A DNA stretch of 64,000 bases from Actinomycetota bacterium (GCA_005773635.1 SXHN01000111.1:1-64000), one strand, 5' to 3'. Numbered from the stretch's first letter, positions 14,769 to 23,708 are shown. Program-made: numbers and translations. The notes: generated by a model from the sequence alone, not told the origin.

Positions 14769-17621
14769 TCATCGGCCGACGCGAGGCACCCGCGTGACCC
14801 CGTCAAAGTTGAGTTGTTGCCATTGTTTTCCGGCGTCTTGGCTTGTGAACATCCGATTACCGCCGTCGTGGGTGTTGACAATCACGTAGCCGCTGCCTTG
14901 GGAGGCGAATGATTCCTCGGCGATATCACCAACACCGATGTAAAGAGTCGGTGTCCACGACCAACGACCGTTGCGGCGCGTGCCACGGAGGAGATGTTGC
15001 TCGCCGGGCACGAACAATGCATCCGACGAGGCGGCGGTAAGGCGGTGGAGATAGTTCACACCAACGGGGGGCGTTGCGACCTCCGCAAACGAGTCGCCTC
15101 CTTTGAACGATTCAACGAGAATGGCAGGCGCAGTTTCGGCACCGAATGGAGGGTTGCACGCTGCGACAAGATGACGAGTCGTTAATGGCGCAAGCGACGG
15201 CACGCCACCTTGTTTCAAACACGGAGGGTCCCAGAGCACCCATTGGCCATTGTGTTTTCTCGCTCCATTGACCACACCGCGTTGAATTTGCGTGACCCAA
15301 ATTTCGCCGTCGCGACCAATGATGTCAATCGAAGGTCTCGGACCGCCGCCGATGCCGCGCACCAAGGATACCGAGGCCCGTTGCCAGACAATCGTGTCGC
15401 GAACCCGTGAGCTATGGATCGTGAACGGAGATCCATCTTGCTCATCAATCACGACATGAAGTACCCCGTCGGCCAACGCCATCGCTGCGATCGAGCGGGC
15501 GTCGTTCGCACCGGGAAGCGGCACAGAGCTCCACGTGATTCCTCCGTCCGCCGTGATTGAAATCTTCGTCCGCGACGCGGCGTATCCGGTCTTTCCGTCA
15601 GCGAACGCGATCGTTGGACTGAATGGGAAGTCGCCCCGATCCTGCAACACGACGGCAGGCGGCGGTGTCAATTCCGTCCATGTCAATCCACCGTCGGTGG
15701 TGCCGAGCAGAGCCGTCGTACAAACTGCATCGACACAGTCGCCCCGATCCAGTACCCAGCCACGCTTCGTATTCACGAACGACGCCGAACTTGGAACGAA
15801 CTCACGGTGCGCGATCCCGTCGCCTTGATTGTTCAATCGCGGGTCAACGACCAAGAATTCACTTTGCCCGGACTCATCACCGCTCATTATCCATAACGAC
15901 GACTGAGTTGCAACCACTCGATGAAAGCCGCCGGGGTATCTCGTCACGGCCTTGAGGCGTTGGCGCACTTTCGAAAATGAGCCGAATGATTTTGTTTTCA
16001 CGTCGAACTGGGCCAGTTCGTTCGGGAATTGTGTGCTGGACGGATAGGTCACGACAAGTTGATCATTCACGATCCCCCATAGCCCACGCCCGCTCGCAGC
16101 AGTAGCGGCAACGGGTGTCACAAACGGATCTATAACCGAAGACGTTGCTCGCACATCACCGTTCAGGTCGGAGAGTTCAAACGAGGCCCCGTCGGCCCGT
16201 GTGGCCCACAAACTGTCAGCGGCTCCAGGTGCCTTTTGAATCGACAAAATGATGCTTTGCCCCTGGATAGTTCGGTCTTCGGTGAGCGATGGACGGTCAA
16301 GTGCAACTACTCGCAACACCGAAGCGCTATCAACGCCAAGGATCGCAACCCGTGAATCGTCAAGACCCACGAAGAGTCGTTCACCGACAAGCGTCGCGCC
16401 GTGCGCGCCACCCGGCAGCTCGATCGAACGAATCACTTTTCCGGTATCTGAATCGATGCGAACCACTGTCTGGCTTCCATTTCCCACCAGCCAGACGCCG
16501 CTACGGCCCGCCACGATTGGACAGGCGCACGTTGCTCCGCGCAACTGCGTAGTGAACACCACTTCATTCGTAGTGGTATCTATTTTCGATACCGTGGTGA
16601 CCGGCACAGCTCCATCGCCGCCACCTGAGATCCACACTCCTCCATCGCGATCGGTCGCAATACCGATAACCGATTCCTGGTTTACATCGATCGTCGCGAA
16701 TAGCTCACCGGTTTGCGCCGATCGTCGTTCAACGACAACTTGCGCCTCTCCCTCCACTTGGCGAGCAAGGAATACTTCGTGGCCGTCATAGGCGATGTCG
16801 CTCGCCCAGTCGCCTTTCGCGGAGGTAAGCACAACCGGAATCTGCATTTCCGGGTTCGCGACCCAATCCGCGATCAACGTTGCGTAGCGTTGCGAGCCCT
16901 CTTTGGTGAGGTGGTATCCGTCTTTCGCGAAGAAGCGTTCCTTTGGCAACCAATCCTTCGCACCAGCTCCATAGTCGAGCACCGTCGCATTGGGATACTT
17001 CCGCAATACCTGCTCCAGCACCAAGTTGTTCGGTGCTTCCCAAGTTCGTTCCACGAGGACAGTCAAAAAGGCAACCCGGCGACGCGTACCGATAACCTCC
17101 ATGATTCGGTTCACATCTTCAGATTTCAATGGCCCGTTCGTGCCGCAATGCACCACGACTTTTGACCCCAGGCGACCCTTCTGCTTCAGACCAGCCAATG
17201 TTTGTATGCAGTTTTCGACTGAATTACCAACCTCGGCTTCAATGGCAAGAGAGCCTTGAGCCAGCGCTGCCACTTCGGCCTTCACCGCGGGTTCGGCACC
17301 CAGCATCACGCTGTCTCCAACCATCGACACTGCCGCCGCCGGCAATAGACCGGCGACGGTCGACGAAGTTCTCGCACCGGCCGTCGATGACGTCGGGTTC
17401 GCGTTCTGCACTCCATCGCCTCGACGGTCCGCGACGGCTCCTACGACCACCGCGACCATGATCGCGGCTGTGCCCACACCACAGGCACGTTGTATTCGCC
17501 GTGACCGATGTCGAAGCGCGGCACTCCGCACCACCTCGTAGTCGTCGGCATAACTCGTGGAAGTGCGCTCGTCTAACGCACGCAACGCCGCGCGAATTTC
17601 TTGACGATCGTCGTCACTCAT
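14769..17621 (-). CDS. Membrane-anchored SGNH-hydrolase/beta-propeller protein paired with an ECF sigma factor
   Basis: A 950-residue protein. Residues 1-46 are charged and cytoplasmic, and about 47-64 form one membrane helix. A Thr/Ser linker leads to an SGNH domain with GDS (Ser104), CGTNG (Asn162) and DGYH (Asp234, His237). The remaining 700 residues look like one or more beta-propellers: VWISGGGDG and VWLVGNG strands, then Asp-box loops TTDGGLTWTE, TADGGITWSS and SQDAGKQWQQ. The ATG overlaps the sigma gene by eight bases after GGAGGAAC, so translation is coupled. That is where an anti-sigma factor normally lies, so the short cytoplasmic segment may bind the sigma factor. No zinc-finger anti-sigma motif is visible, and this role is inference. 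Confidence 0.8.
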   Translation of the reverse strand: MSDDDRQEIRAALRALDERTSTSYADDYEVVRSAALRHRSRRIQRACGVGTAAIMVAVVVGAVADRRGDGVQNANPTSSTAGARTSSTVAGLLPAAAVSMVGDSVMLGAEPAVKAEVAALAQGSLAIEAEVGNSVENCIQTLAGLKQKGRLGSKVVVHCGTNGPLKSEDVNRIMEVIGTRRRVAFLTVLVERTWEAPNNLVLEQVLRKYPNATVLDYGAGAKDWLPKERFFAKDGYHLTKEGSQRYATLIADWVANPEMQIPVVLTSAKGDWASDIAYDGHEVFLARQVEGEAQVVVERRSAQTGELFATIDVNQESVIGIATDRDGGVWISGGGDGAVPVTTVSKIDTTTNEVVFTTQLRGATCACPIVAGRSGVWLVGNGSQTVVRIDSDTGKVIRSIELPGGAHGATLVGERLFVGLDDSRVAILGVDSASVLRVVALDRPSLTEDRTIQGQSIILSIQKAPGAADSLWATRADGASFELSDLNGDVRATSSVIDPFVTPVAATAASGRGLWGIVNDQLVVTYPSSTQFPNELAQFDVKTKSFGSFSKVRQRLKAVTRYPGGFHRVVATQSSLWIMSGDESGQSEFLVVDPRLNNQGDGIAHREFVPSSASFVNTKRGWVLDRGDCVDAVCTTALLGTTDGGLTWTELTPPPAVVLQDRGDFPFSPTIAFADGKTGYAASRTKISITADGGITWSSVPLPGANDARSIAAMALADGVLHVVIDEQDGSPFTIHSSRVRDTIVWQRASVSLVRGIGGGPRPSIDIIGRDGEIWVTQIQRGVVNGARKHNGQWVLWDPPCLKQGGVPSLAPLTTRHLVAACNPPFGAETAPAILVESFKGGDSFAEVATPPVGVNYLHRLTAASSDALFVPGEQHLLRGTRRNGRWSWTPTLYIGVGDIAEESFASQGSGYVIVNTHDGGNRMFTSQDAGKQWQQLNFDGVTRVPRVGR

Positions 17622-18243
17622 CAGCTTGTTCCTCCAGCACTGCCCGCATGGCGCTCAACGCTCGCGAAGTGGTGCTCTTCACCGTTCCCGCGCTGCACCG
17701 CATCATCTTGGCGGTTTGTTCTGTACTCAGATCTTCAAAAAATCGCAATATGAGCACCATCCGATGACGAGGGGCTAAGCGAGCGATTGCTGCAGCAATT
17801 TCGTCGCGTTGCACAACCGTCAGATCGATCATGATGTCTGCGGGTGGCGGGATCTGCGTTTCTTGATATCGATCTGCGACCCGTTTGCGGCGCGCCTGCG
17901 AACGTAGGTCGTTCACAATCGCGACGCGCAGATAGGGCCAGAAATCGTCGACGCCACCGAGGCGCCACCTGCTCCAAACGCGGGCGATCGCGTCAGTTGC
18001 TATCTCGCGAGCATGAAAGTGATCGCGAGCCCCCACCAGCAGCGAGAACCGAACGGCCCGGTCGTAGTACGCGTGAAACAGCCGCTCGAAAACTTCATCG
18101 CGGGTGTTGCGGCGCGAGCGAGACTGGGTACCAGTGTTGGAAACGAGTTCCGCCACGTTGGATTCAGAAGCATCAAATACCCGCGCGCCGCGTCCGGATA
18201 CCGCACCAACCTCTGGTTGCGCCGTCACCATGTCGTCGTGCAC
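17614..18243 (-). CDS. ECF-type RNA polymerase sigma factor
   Basis: A 209-residue sigma-70 family protein. After a variable N-terminus of about 45 residues, region 2 runs from VFERLFHAYYDRAVRFSLLV to FWPYLRVAIVNDLRSQARR. Region 4 carries the helix-turn-helix around LSTEQTAKMMRCSAGTVKS. Regions 1 and 3 are absent, as in ECF factors. The GTG at 18243 is preferred over ATG at 18231 because GAGAGAGG lies just before it. A likely self-recognised promoter is at 18266-18292. The next gene overlaps by eight bases and encodes a large surface-exposed protein, so this sigma factor probably answers an envelope signal. Confidence 0.9.
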   Translation of the reverse strand: MHDDMVTAQPEVGAVSGRGARVFDASESNVAELVSNTGTQSRSRRNTRDEVFERLFHAYYDRAVRFSLLVGARDHFHAREIATDAIARVWSRWRLGGVDDFWPYLRVAIVNDLRSQARRKRVADRYQETQIPPPADIMIDLTVVQRDEIAAAIARLAPRHRMVLILRFFEDLSTEQTAKMMRCSAGTVKSTTSRALSAMRAVLEEQADE

Positions 18244-18265
18244 CTAGCCCCTCTCTCGCACCTGA

Positions 18266-18292
18266 GACGCACACCACTACACAAAGGTTGCC
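18266..18292 (-). promoter_or_regulatory. ECF-type promoter upstream of the sigma gene
   Basis: Read on the minus strand, GGCAACC (18292-18286) is followed after 16 bases by CGTC (18269-18266). This matches the usual actinobacterial ECF promoter layout, an AAC-containing -35 and a CGTC -10 about 16 bases apart. Transcription would begin about ten bases before the GAGAGAGG ribosome site of the sigma gene. The match suggests autoregulation, but it was read by eye and not tested. Confidence 0.6.
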
Positions 18293-18334
18293 TCACCACA
18301 GCAAACTTCGCCATCCAACTAGCTTGGCAACCGT

Positions 18335-19606
18335 ATGGCCCGCAAATTCCCAAAGTCGATGCGAGCCATGGCCTCTCGAGATTTCCGGGTCTTTCTGGCC
18401 GGGGGAATCGTCTCAAGTATCGGGTCGAATATGCAGATTGCGGCGCTGGCTTGGGTGGTGCAGGCACAAACTGGCTCGGCAATGAGAACTACTGCCATTG
18501 CCTTTATTGGGATTATCCCGCTATTACTGCTTGGTCCGACCGCGGGAGTGTTGGCCGATCGGCTGCCGCGCCGCAAGCTCCTTGTGGGTACCAACATCTT
18601 GAACGGATTCCAGGCGCTGGCCTTGTGGGGTGTCTGGGTGGGCGGTGCCGGCGACAGCTACTGGCTGTTATTCGCATTGTCGTTCTTCGGTGGCATCTTC
18701 ACAGCAATTCAAACACCAGCATGGCAGTCGTTGCCAGCCGAGCTTGTCGAACGCGATCACTTGCTCAACGCGATCACACTCAACAGTACGCAGTTCAACA
18801 TCGCCCGGGCGATTGGGCCGTTGGCGGCGGGAGTCGTAATCGAACAGTGGGGCGCGGGAGCTGCTTTCGGACTCAATGCGGCGAGCTATACCGCCGTAAT
18901 CGTCGCGTTATTAATGCTCGGTCCGGCCCCAACGGTGCACGCCCCTGCCGATGGGCTGACCAATTTTCAACGGTGGCGACTAGGGCTACAACACATTCTT
19001 GAACACCCGACCCTACGCCTCGTCATTGGAATCCACATGGTGTTTGCGCTCGTAATTCCTCCTGTGATCTATTTGATACCGAAACTGTCACAAGATGAAC
19101 TTCGCATCGGCGCTAGCAGCTACGGCGTGTTGCTCGGTGTCTTCGGTATTGGCAGCATCATCGCGGCGGTCACCTTGGGCAATAGTGAAGACCGAGTTCG
19201 TCGATCTCGCGCACTCGCGTTAGGCATCACGATGGCCGCAGTCTCGATGGCCGGCCTGGCATCTGCGCGCAGTTACGTCGCCGGACTGGCAGCAATGGTC
19301 ATGCTCGGAGCGGCGTACCTCATAGTTGTCTCGGTCGACCATGGGGCAATCCAGACCTTTACCGACGACCAATACCGCGGTCGAGTGACAAGCGTGTGGC
19401 TGATGACCTTTGGGCTTTGCATGCCGTGCGGTGTACTCGGTCAAGGCGCACTCACCGACGCAATCGGAGTGCGCACCGTGTTTACAATCGACGCCGCGAT
19501 CATGCTGATCATGCTGGGACTGCTCGGATTACGCCGGGTGCTGCACCGCCTCGACACCACCACCGCTATCGCCACCACCACCCCAACCGTGGTCGCGAAT
19601 TTGTAA
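18335..19606 (+). CDS. MFS transporter (EntS/MFS_3-like exporter)
   Basis: A 423-residue protein with about twelve hydrophobic helices. The loop between helices 2 and 3 carries the MFS signature GVLADRLPRRKLLV. The segment SLPAELVERDHLLNAITLNS is typical of the EntS/MFS_3 group that exports siderophores, drugs or macrolides. The N-terminus (ARKFPKSMRAMASRDFRVF) is basic, as expected for the cytoplasmic side. It is divergent from the ECF sigma operon and convergent with the ligase gene; its last codons lie inside the palindromic repeat at 19588. It resembles the MFS protein at 32898-34205. The substrate is unknown. Confidence 0.9.
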   Translation: MARKFPKSMRAMASRDFRVFLAGGIVSSIGSNMQIAALAWVVQAQTGSAMRTTAIAFIGIIPLLLLGPTAGVLADRLPRRKLLVGTNILNGFQALALWGVWVGGAGDSYWLLFALSFFGGIFTAIQTPAWQSLPAELVERDHLLNAITLNSTQFNIARAIGPLAAGVVIEQWGAGAAFGLNAASYTAVIVALLMLGPAPTVHAPADGLTNFQRWRLGLQHILEHPTLRLVIGIHMVFALVIPPVIYLIPKLSQDELRIGASSYGVLLGVFGIGSIIAAVTLGNSEDRVRRSRALALGITMAAVSMAGLASARSYVAGLAAMVMLGAAYLIVVSVDHGAIQTFTDDQYRGRVTSVWLMTFGLCMPCGVLGQGALTDAIGVRTVFTIDAAIMLIMLGLLGLRRVLHRLDTTTAIATTTPTVVANL

Positions 19607-19698
19607 CGCCCGCGTTACCGAAACGCGACCACGACAATCGACCGCTCCACCCGTGGTCGCGATTACATAACGCCCGCGTTACCCAACCATGACCACGA
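19588..19698. repeat. Two tandem copies of a nested palindromic element
   Basis: Unit 1 (19588-19633) has outer arms CGTGGTCGCG and CGCGACCACG, a perfect ten-base match, and inner arms GTAACGC-CC-GCGTTAC. Unit 2 (19652-19698) repeats the left arm exactly, keeps TAACGC-CC-GCGTTA, and has a right arm CATGACCACG with two changes. The pair fills the space between the convergent MFS and ligase genes and overlaps the last MFS codons. There is no T-run, so it is not a classic intrinsic terminator. It resembles a REP/BIME-type intergenic element. Confidence 0.8.
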
Positions 19699-19743
19699 GT
19701 GCGAGGTCGAGGATGACCATGAGCGCGAGCACTACTGGCTCGT

Positions 19744-21363
19744 CTAGATGCCGAGGTGTTCTTGGGCAATCTTGAGCGCGTTGGCGTAGTCGGGTTTGCC
19801 GACGTTGGTTCGAGGCGCAACGCCCAACACCAGCTCGCGCGGCACTTTGTATCCGGCAATCTTGGTGCGGCAGTGCACTTGCAGCTCATCAAGCGTGAAG
19901 CCAGCGACACCGTCGCGCAGTAACACAAGAGCAACGACCTTTTGCCCGAAGCGCTCATCGGGCATGCCCACAACGACCGCATCCACGACCGACGGGTGGG
20001 AACGAATCGCACCTTCGACCTCTTCGGGAAAGATCTTTTCGCCACCGCTATTGATGCAGCCAGAACCGCGCCCTAACAGCACGATGCGACCCTCGTCGTC
20101 GATTTGTGCGAAGTCGCCCGGCACAACCCAGCGCACCCCGCGCGCATCGACTCGAAACGTCTTCGCGGTCTTTTCAGGATCGTTCCAATAACCAATAGGG
20201 ATGTGACCACGCCGCGCCAACAGCCCTTGTTCCGCTGCCCCTGGTACTAAGGGCTCCAAGGTGTCGGGGTCCAACACTGCGGTGTTGCCATCGGAGGTAA
20301 ACGCGGGCCCCGCTTTTGGTTTGCCGTCATCGAACTCGCGGCCTGCGGCGCCGGTCTCCGATGCCCCAAAACTGTCGCTCATTATTGCGGTCGGAAAGGC
20401 CGAGCGCAGTTGCTCTTTGATCGACGCGGTGAGCATCGCTCCCCCATTGCCGATCGACACCAACGATGTGAGATCCCAACGATGCGGTTGGGCAAGTGCG
20501 GCCTCAGCGATCGGACGGCCCATTGCATCGCCAATGAGTCCAATGGTTGCGGGACGTTCTCGATGAATAAGGTCCAAAATCCGCTCCGCCGAAAACGACG
20601 AATCGGTCGAAACAATCGCGCGGTTACCCGAATACATTGAGATCAGCGAGAGCCATTGCCCACCACCGTGCATCAGCGGGCCCAACACAAGTGCGTCGAG
20701 CGGAAACGACGGTGTTGCGTTGTTCGCAATTTCTTCAGGCGACCCAATCGGAGCGATTGGATTGCCGCCCATCACGCAGCCGTAAAAGAAATCCTCATGA
20801 CGCCACATCACGCCTTTTGGCATCCCGGTGGTGCCGCCCGTATACAGCATGTACACGTCATCCGCGCTGCGCGGCGCGGCGAAACCGCGCGTGGGCAGCG
20901 CGACCGCGACCGCATCACCGAACCGATCGTACGCGATCGATGACGGCTGTTCAGCGGTACCGTCTTCGAGCACTAAATAAGTAACCAACGTGGGAAATTC
21001 GCCAGCAAGTTCCTCGCAGAGCGGCAGATAGGCACGTTCGACGATCATCGCAACGATGTTTGCGTCAGCGATTACATACCTCAGCTCATCAACGACGTAA
21101 CGCCAATTGATGTTGATGGGCCGGGCCGAAATCTTCCAACACGCGAGCAACGACTCGATGTACTCAGCACGATTTCGCGCGTAAATCCCGACGTGATCTC
21201 CAGCTTTTACGCCACGGGCAGTCAGCGCGTGGGCTACACGGTTCGCAGCTTCATCAACTGAGCCGCGGGTGTGTCGCACCGGATCGGCAACGAGACACTC
21301 AGCGTCGGGACCGGCATCGACCAACATCTCCCATAAGTCGGCCAGGTGGAACGTGGGCGTCAC
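19744..21363 (-). CDS. AMP-forming acyl-CoA synthetase (FadD-like)
   Basis: A 539-residue ANL-superfamily ligase that activates a carboxylic acid to its CoA thioester through an acyl-adenylate. The phosphate-binding loop is YTGGTTGMPKGVMWRHED. The adenylate region includes SDSFGASETG, and the hinge and C-terminal part run through LLGRGSGCINSGGEKIFPEEVE with a late catalytic-Lys segment KVPRELV. The VMWRHED continuation recalls the FadD3/FadD19 sterol-acid ligases, but the substrate is unproven. It starts at a GTG that shares its first G with the TAG stop of the upstream SDR gene, so the two are tightly coupled. It is the last gene of a four-gene minus-strand operon. Confidence 0.92.
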   Translation of the reverse strand: MTPTFHLADLWEMLVDAGPDAECLVADPVRHTRGSVDEAANRVAHALTARGVKAGDHVGIYARNRAEYIESLLACWKISARPININWRYVVDELRYVIADANIVAMIVERAYLPLCEELAGEFPTLVTYLVLEDGTAEQPSSIAYDRFGDAVAVALPTRGFAAPRSADDVYMLYTGGTTGMPKGVMWRHEDFFYGCVMGGNPIAPIGSPEEIANNATPSFPLDALVLGPLMHGGGQWLSLISMYSGNRAIVSTDSSFSAERILDLIHRERPATIGLIGDAMGRPIAEAALAQPHRWDLTSLVSIGNGGAMLTASIKEQLRSAFPTAIMSDSFGASETGAAGREFDDGKPKAGPAFTSDGNTAVLDPDTLEPLVPGAAEQGLLARRGHIPIGYWNDPEKTAKTFRVDARGVRWVVPGDFAQIDDEGRIVLLGRGSGCINSGGEKIFPEEVEGAIRSHPSVVDAVVVGMPDERFGQKVVALVLLRDGVAGFTLDELQVHCRTKIAGYKVPRELVLGVAPRTNVGKPDYANALKIAQEHLGI

Positions 21364-22145
21364 TACTCGAACAGCTTTCCGTAATTGGCGCCCCTCCGGA
21401 GGTGGTGACCGCCGTCGACATTGAGGTTGACGCCGGTAATCCATGAAGATTCAGGGCCTGCAAGAAACCGGACCGCAGCCGCAATATCTTCGACTTGGCC
21501 GACGCGCGAAATGGGCATCTGCTCTAGGTAGTCGTCGAGCAGCTTGCCCCCCGCAGTGATGGGCGCCATCAATTCGTCGGCCACAATCCCTGGTTGCACG
21601 GTATTTACTCGAATACCGTCGGCGCCCCACTCCTCGGCGGCGTACTTGCACAGCATGTCGATGCCCGCCTTCGCGGCACCGTACACCGGAAGAAACCGAT
21701 GCGGGAACGCGCCGGCACCCGACGAATTCGCGATGATCGACCCTCCCGATGGTGCCTGCAATGACATTTGTTTCGCTGCATGCTTCATCGTTAGAAACGT
21801 GCCCGTTACGTTGAGATCGATCGTCGCTCGGAAAGCCTCGACATCAGCATCAGCGACCGGGCCCATATGCAGTGAGCCACCGGCGTTCGCAAAACAAATG
21901 TCGAGACGCCCGGTCGGCTCCGCTGCGAACGCGACGGCGCCAGCAATCGCAGCTTCATCGGTGATATCGGCAACGATGTAACGCGCATCATGACCGATCT
22001 TTGCAACCGCATCAACCAATTTCGATTCGGTGCGGCCACAGATAGCGACGATCGCTCCTTCTGCCGCGAGATGTTCAGCAGTGCCAAGCCCAATGCCCGA
22101 GCCACCGCCCGTGATCAGCGCCGTGCGCCCAGAAAGACTGCTCAT
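21363..22145 (-). CDS. Short-chain dehydrogenase/reductase
   Basis: A 260-residue classical SDR. The NAD(P) motif is TGGGSGIG at residues 11-18. The NAG motif appears as ANAGGS, and the catalytic Ser-Tyr-Lys set is visible as NSSGAGAF followed by YGAAK. The C-terminal GVNLNVDGGHH is typical of the family. It lies between the esterase (three bases upstream) and the ligase (one-base overlap). It may oxidise or reduce a hydroxyl or keto group on the same compound the ligase activates (inference). Confidence 0.92.
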   Translation of the reverse strand: MSSLSGRTALITGGGSGIGLGTAEHLAAEGAIVAICGRTESKLVDAVAKIGHDARYIVADITDEAAIAGAVAFAAEPTGRLDICFANAGGSLHMGPVADADVEAFRATIDLNVTGTFLTMKHAAKQMSLQAPSGGSIIANSSGAGAFPHRFLPVYGAAKAGIDMLCKYAAEEWGADGIRVNTVQPGIVADELMAPITAGGKLLDDYLEQMPISRVGQVEDIAAAVRFLAGPESSWITGVNLNVDGGHHLRRGANYGKLFE

Positions 22146-22148
22146 GAT

Positions 22149-23048
22149 CTACAACTCCATGTGAGAACGAAGGAATGTGGCGATGCGGTCAAGTGCTGCA
22201 TCAGCTTCAGGCACCACGCCCGCGAACGCTTGAAACACATGCACCATTTCGGGCACAACCTCGACGGTGCAATCAACACCGGCAGCAACCGCGACCGCTC
22301 CAAAACCTACGGCGTCGTCGCGCAACGTTTCAATTTCTCCAACCTGGATAAGTAATGGCGGCAGACCCGTTGCATCCCCGAATATTGGTGACACGTAAGG
22401 ATCTTCGTAGTCGCCGTCGCCAACGAACCATGCGGCCATTCGACCCAACCCTGCGCCATTACACATTGGGTCTTGATCGGCCATCGTGCGCATGGTTTCG
22501 CTGGTCAGGGTGAGATCGGTCCACGGTGAAATCGGCGCCGCGGCAGCAGGAAGTGGCACTCCTTCGTCGCGGAGTTTTAGCAACAACGCGAGCGTGAGGC
22601 CACCACCGGCGCTGTCGCCCGCGATCGCGATTCGGCCAGGAATAAAGCCATGAGCGAGGAGCCAGCGGTATGCAGCAGTCGCGTCATCCACCGCAGCAGG
22701 GTGAGGTCGTTCGGGCGCGAGTCCGTAGTGCACGCTCAACACCGCACACCCCAAACGCTGCGCGAGTTGCGCGGTGATGTTGCGGTGGGTCTCGGGCGAC
22801 CCAAGGACATAACCGCCGCCGTGGAAATAGAGCAATGCCGCATCGCTGACCGCACCGTCGGGCCGCACCCACAACGCCGCAACACCACTCACTTCAACGG
22901 CTTCGAAAGTGACGCCGTCAGGACCTGGCATGGATCCAGTCATGGAGTCCATACGCTCACGCAGTTCTAGAGCGCTCAAACCAGGTTCATCGAGGTTGAC
23001 GTTGTCGCGCAGGTACGACACGATCATGGTGAATGCATCGCTTGCCAT
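22149..23048 (-). CDS. Alpha/beta-hydrolase fold esterase (HSL family)
   Basis: A 299-residue hydrolase. The oxyanion-hole motif is YFHGGGYVLGS, and the nucleophile elbow is GDSAGGG with Ser in the centre. The distal His lies in MVHVFQAFAG, and the acid is probably Asp in the QVGEIETLRDD strand. These place it in the hormone-sensitive-lipase group (PF07859), which cleaves short-chain esters. It sits nine bases after the ferredoxin gene and just before the SDR gene. The substrate may be an ester or lactone processed by the same operon. Confidence 0.9.
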   Translation of the reverse strand: MASDAFTMIVSYLRDNVNLDEPGLSALELRERMDSMTGSMPGPDGVTFEAVEVSGVAALWVRPDGAVSDAALLYFHGGGYVLGSPETHRNITAQLAQRLGCAVLSVHYGLAPERPHPAAVDDATAAYRWLLAHGFIPGRIAIAGDSAGGGLTLALLLKLRDEGVPLPAAAAPISPWTDLTLTSETMRTMADQDPMCNGAGLGRMAAWFVGDGDYEDPYVSPIFGDATGLPPLLIQVGEIETLRDDAVGFGAVAVAAGVDCTVEVVPEMVHVFQAFAGVVPEADAALDRIATFLRSHMEL

Positions 23049-23057
23049 ATCCGTCGC

Positions 23058-23249
23058 CTACTCCGCGATCGCGATGGCCTGCTTGGGGCAGAGTCGCACC
23101 GACTCTTCGAGCTTGGCTCGTAGTTCTTCGCCAGGGTTTTCTTGCAAGATGTAGAGAAAATCATCGTCGCGAACTTCGAAGATCTCCGGGGCGATTCCCA
23201 TACACACAGCGTTGCTTTCACAACGATCGAAATCAACAACAACTTTCAT
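23058..23249 (-). CDS. Single-cluster (3Fe-4S type) ferredoxin
   Basis: A 63-residue electron carrier. The cysteine layout is C-x5-C near the start (DRCESNAVCMG) and a C-terminal LCPKQAI, with a small residue where a fourth Cys would be. This is the pattern of actinobacterial 3Fe-4S ferredoxins that feed cytochrome P450 or Rieske-type oxygenases. The ATG at 23249 follows AAGGGAG. An in-frame start further upstream is not needed. It is the first gene of the operon with the esterase, SDR and ligase. No P450 is present in the window, so its redox partner is elsewhere. Confidence 0.9.
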   Translation of the reverse strand: MKVVVDFDRCESNAVCMGIAPEIFEVRDDDFLYILQENPGEELRAKLEESVRLCPKQAIAIAE

Positions 23250-23330
23250 ATCGGCTCCCTTCAAGCTGAACCCTGACCGTAGCAAGCCGATGCCATCTAA
23301 TGTGCGAGATCACCAACATCAGGAGCATTC

Positions 23331-23708
23331 ATGAACACACACAATCTCCGCACCGCCGCGCTCATTGCCTTAATGGGTGGAGCTGGCGTGGGTCACTTCG
23401 TCAAGCCCGAGTTTTTCGACCCGCTCGTGCCTGAACAACTCGGCTCCGCTCGTGCATGGGTGTATGGCTCCGGCGTCGTCGAGATTGCCTGCGCTGCGCT
23501 TCTCGCACGGCGCAGCACTCGCAAGATCGGCGGATACCTCACCACCGCAACGATCATCGGAGTGTTTCCCGGCAACATCAAATCGGTGATCGACGGCGGC
23601 GTTGCTTCAGCGAAGCCGCCGTTCAATACGCGCGCGACCGCAGTGGCTCGCCTCCCGTTGCAGATTCCAATGGTCCGCGCGGCGTGGAAGGTTGCTCGTG
23701 AGTCATAG
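23331..23708 (+). CDS. DoxX-like small membrane protein
   Basis: A 125-residue protein with about four hydrophobic segments. GVGHFVKPEFFDPLVP near the first helix and GVVEIACAALLARRSTRKIGGYL in the middle are features of the DoxX/DoxD-like family. An AGGAG ribosome site precedes the ATG. It is divergent from the ferredoxin operon, with about 80 bases between. Functions proposed for the family include redox or sulfur-linked membrane roles; nothing in the sequence is specific. Confidence 0.75.
   Translation: MNTHNLRTAALIALMGGAGVGHFVKPEFFDPLVPEQLGSARAWVYGSGVVEIACAALLARRSTRKIGGYLTTATIIGVFPGNIKSVIDGGVASAKPPFNTRATAVARLPLQIPMVRAAWKVARES

Noticed and set aside
19588-19698. Insertion sequence ends
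   Set aside because: The two units have no transposase, no target duplication and nothing mobile between them; a short intergenic repeat explains them better.
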